64,000 bases of DNA from the NCBI RefSeq assembly GCF_002269505.1, contig NZ_NQKQ01000022.1, positions 21,975 to 85,974 of the forward strand, written 5' to 3'. The stretch is from Pseudomonas fragi. Its GTDB lineage: Bacteria; Pseudomonadota; Gammaproteobacteria; Pseudomonadales; Pseudomonadaceae. The notes below the pieces were generated by a model. The model was not told the DNA's origin, made no database searches, and saw only the letters and a program-made list of their open reading frames with translations. Positions 63,072 to 64,000 of the stretch are shown piece by piece (position 1 is the stretch's first letter; each line of letters starts with the position of its first letter). A program made the position numbers and the translations under genes.

Positions 63072-64000
63072 AGCGCATCATCTAAGACAGAGTGATAAAC
63101 ATTCAGCGTTTTTCTGAGCATCAGATCGAAAGTAAATTCGCTTTCAAATTTCGAACGAGCTTCAGCTCCCATCTGTACTCTTGTTTCCGGGGACGCCATA
63201 AGTCTGGCAATCGCCTTGGTCAAGCCGGCGTCATCACCGCGTTCAACCAATAAGCCCGTTACATTATTTATAACCGCTTCTGACACCCCTCCCACATTAG
63301 AGGCCACGACAGGCAGGCCCGCCCGCATTGCTTCAAGAATAGTCAATGGAAGTCCTTCCCAGTCGGATGCAAGGATGAATACATCAGCGTTAGCCAGTCT
63401 GTGTGCAATCTGTGTACAGGCACCAGGAAAAAAAACGCGATCCTGAATATTTAATTGCTCAGCCAGTTTTTTATTTTCTTGTAATTCAGGACCATCACCT
63501 ACAAGTTCCAAGCTCCAACTCTCAGGCTTTAATGCCGCCACCGCGCGCAATACAGACGCCTGATTTTTTGGCTTTTCAAAACGAGCAACCATTATCAGCT
63601 TCAGAAGAGGTGGATGTAACTCTAAAACAGCATGTTCATGTGATTCTGGCATGCCATTATGAACAGTAATCATCCGTTCAGGATCAGAAACTTTATTATC
63701 AATGGCCAGCTTACGATCATAATCCGAAACCGTGATAATCATACTGGCAAACCTGGACATGATCCTCTCGATCCACCTGTATAAAAAGCGTCGCTTGGAA
63801 GAGACACCTTCTGTAAATGCCCAGCCATGAACTGTAAAAACCACCGGTAACGAAAGGCTTCTGGCAGCAAGTCTTCCAATAATCCCGGCTTTTGAAGAAT
63901 GCACGTGGACAATGTCTGGGGAGGGCGGTCTCAAGGAACAAGTGCAACACCTGATGTAAGGTGTTGCCATGTCTACCCAATACAAACACTTGAGTACCGA
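63068..64000 (-). CDS. GT4-family glycosyltransferase, 5' end outside window, probable frameshift
   Basis: A GT-B fold glycosyltransferase with the acceptor-side motif PDIVHVHSSKAGIIGRLAA and the donor-binding C-terminal part (LVGDGPELQE, SDWEGLPLTILEAMRAGLPVVASNVGG). The main frame is normal from 63923 leftward, but upstream of there it reads poorly (CCTCSLRPPS), whereas another frame reads family-like GTQVFVLGRHGNTLHQVLHL to the window edge. Removing one base from the GGGG run at 63918-63921 would join them as ETALPDIVHVH. So the gene either carries a one-base insertion or the sequence has an error. It probably adds a sugar of the O-antigen unit. Confidence 0.8.
   Translation of the reverse strand, partial: SVLKCLYWVDMATPYIRCCTCSLRPPSPDIVHVHSSKAGIIGRLAARSLSLPVVFTVHGWAFTEGVSSKRRFLYRWIERIMSRFASMIITVSDYDRKLAIDNKVSDPERMITVHNGMPESHEHAVLELHPPLLKLIMVARFEKPKNQASVLRAVAALKPESWSLELVGDGPELQENKKLAEQLNIQDRVFFPGACTQIAHRLANADVFILASDWEGLPLTILEAMRAGLPVVASNVGGVSEAVINNVTGLLVERGDDAGLTKAIARLMASPETRVQMGAEARSKFESEFTFDLMLRKTLNVYHSVLDDAL

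Larger units (their letters stand above)
61034..64000. other. Right-edge O-antigen segment with raised A+T content
   Basis: The three genes upstream of wbpM use clearly more A/T-ending codons than the neighbouring core genes (for example around 61290-61500 and 62340-62960). This is typical of O-antigen clusters exchanged between strains, while wbpM and the genes below it stay core-like. The left boundary lies close to 61030. Confidence 0.65.

Noticed and set aside
1..64000. Search for tRNA, transposase, prophage, toxin-antitoxin or defence genes
   Set aside because: None recognised on either strand; the window is largely conserved core chromosome.

Overview
The window is chromosomal DNA from a Pseudomonas (Gammaproteobacteria), most likely of the fluorescens/putida side of the genus. 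The protein families, the gene order (aer - two cco operons - ccoGHIS - hemN - anr - apt - recR - ybaB - dnaX - 4.5S RNA - ligA - zipA - smc - GntR - xdhABC - guaD) and the intergenic REP-type palindromes all match what is known of that genus. Almost every gene is a recognisable core or near-core gene. I found no CRISPR array, transposase, prophage, toxin-antitoxin pair, secretion system or clearly undescribed multi-gene system.

Layout. 1-3.1 kb: periplasmic disulfide chemistry (dsbD cut by the window edge, a membrane-anchored TlpA-type thioredoxin, dsbG). 3.2-3.9 kb: the iron-starvation sigma factor pvdS with a Fur box. 3.9-10.8 kb: a periplasmic binding protein, a DEDD exonuclease, ppnP, an MsbA-like ABC exporter, a small PA1571-family gene, pdxB and a MATE pump. 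10.9-17.8 kb: tusA, rlmM, acnA, a CPBP protease and aer. 17.9-34.4 kb: an alpha/beta hydrolase, then the microaerobic respiration block: two tandem cbb3 oxidase operons (ccoNOQP twice), the assembly genes ccoG-fixH-ccoI-ccoS plus a TauE/SafE-like membrane protein, hemN, the oxygen sensor anr, and apt. 34.5-45.3 kb (minus strand): recR, ybaB, dnaX, 4.5S RNA, ligA, zipA, smc. 45.3-54.7 kb: a GntR regulator, xdhA-xdhB-xdhC-guaD for purine catabolism, a second GntR regulator and a divergent BenE-type transporter. 54.7-58.9 kb: an SDR, a CurA-like reductase, pyrF, a DUF2897-type small protein, a TetR regulator and a ComEA-like protein. 59-64 kb: the end of an O-antigen locus (wbpM, a wbpL-type transferase, an epimerase and a GT4 glycosyltransferase cut by the edge), visibly richer in A+T than the rest.

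How the genes work together. The central block is an oxygen-response module: Anr would sense oxygen through a 4Fe-4S cluster, and a perfect Anr/Fnr box lies before hemN. Near-matches lie before the second cco operon and before ccoG. These last two intergenic regions also share an unusual GCGAC-N5-GTCGC inverted repeat resembling RegA/PrrA/RoxR-type sites, which suggests a second, redox two-component input. The purine genes overlap each other by 4 to 8 bases and sit between two GntR regulators, with palindromes over or near their promoters.

The most useful leads are the shared redox-type operator pair, the apparent single-base frameshift in the GT4 gene at the right edge, the likely gene conversion between the two cco operons, the Lgt-like/TlpA fusion, and three families of intergenic palindromic repeats, one of which supplies the stop codon of a gene.
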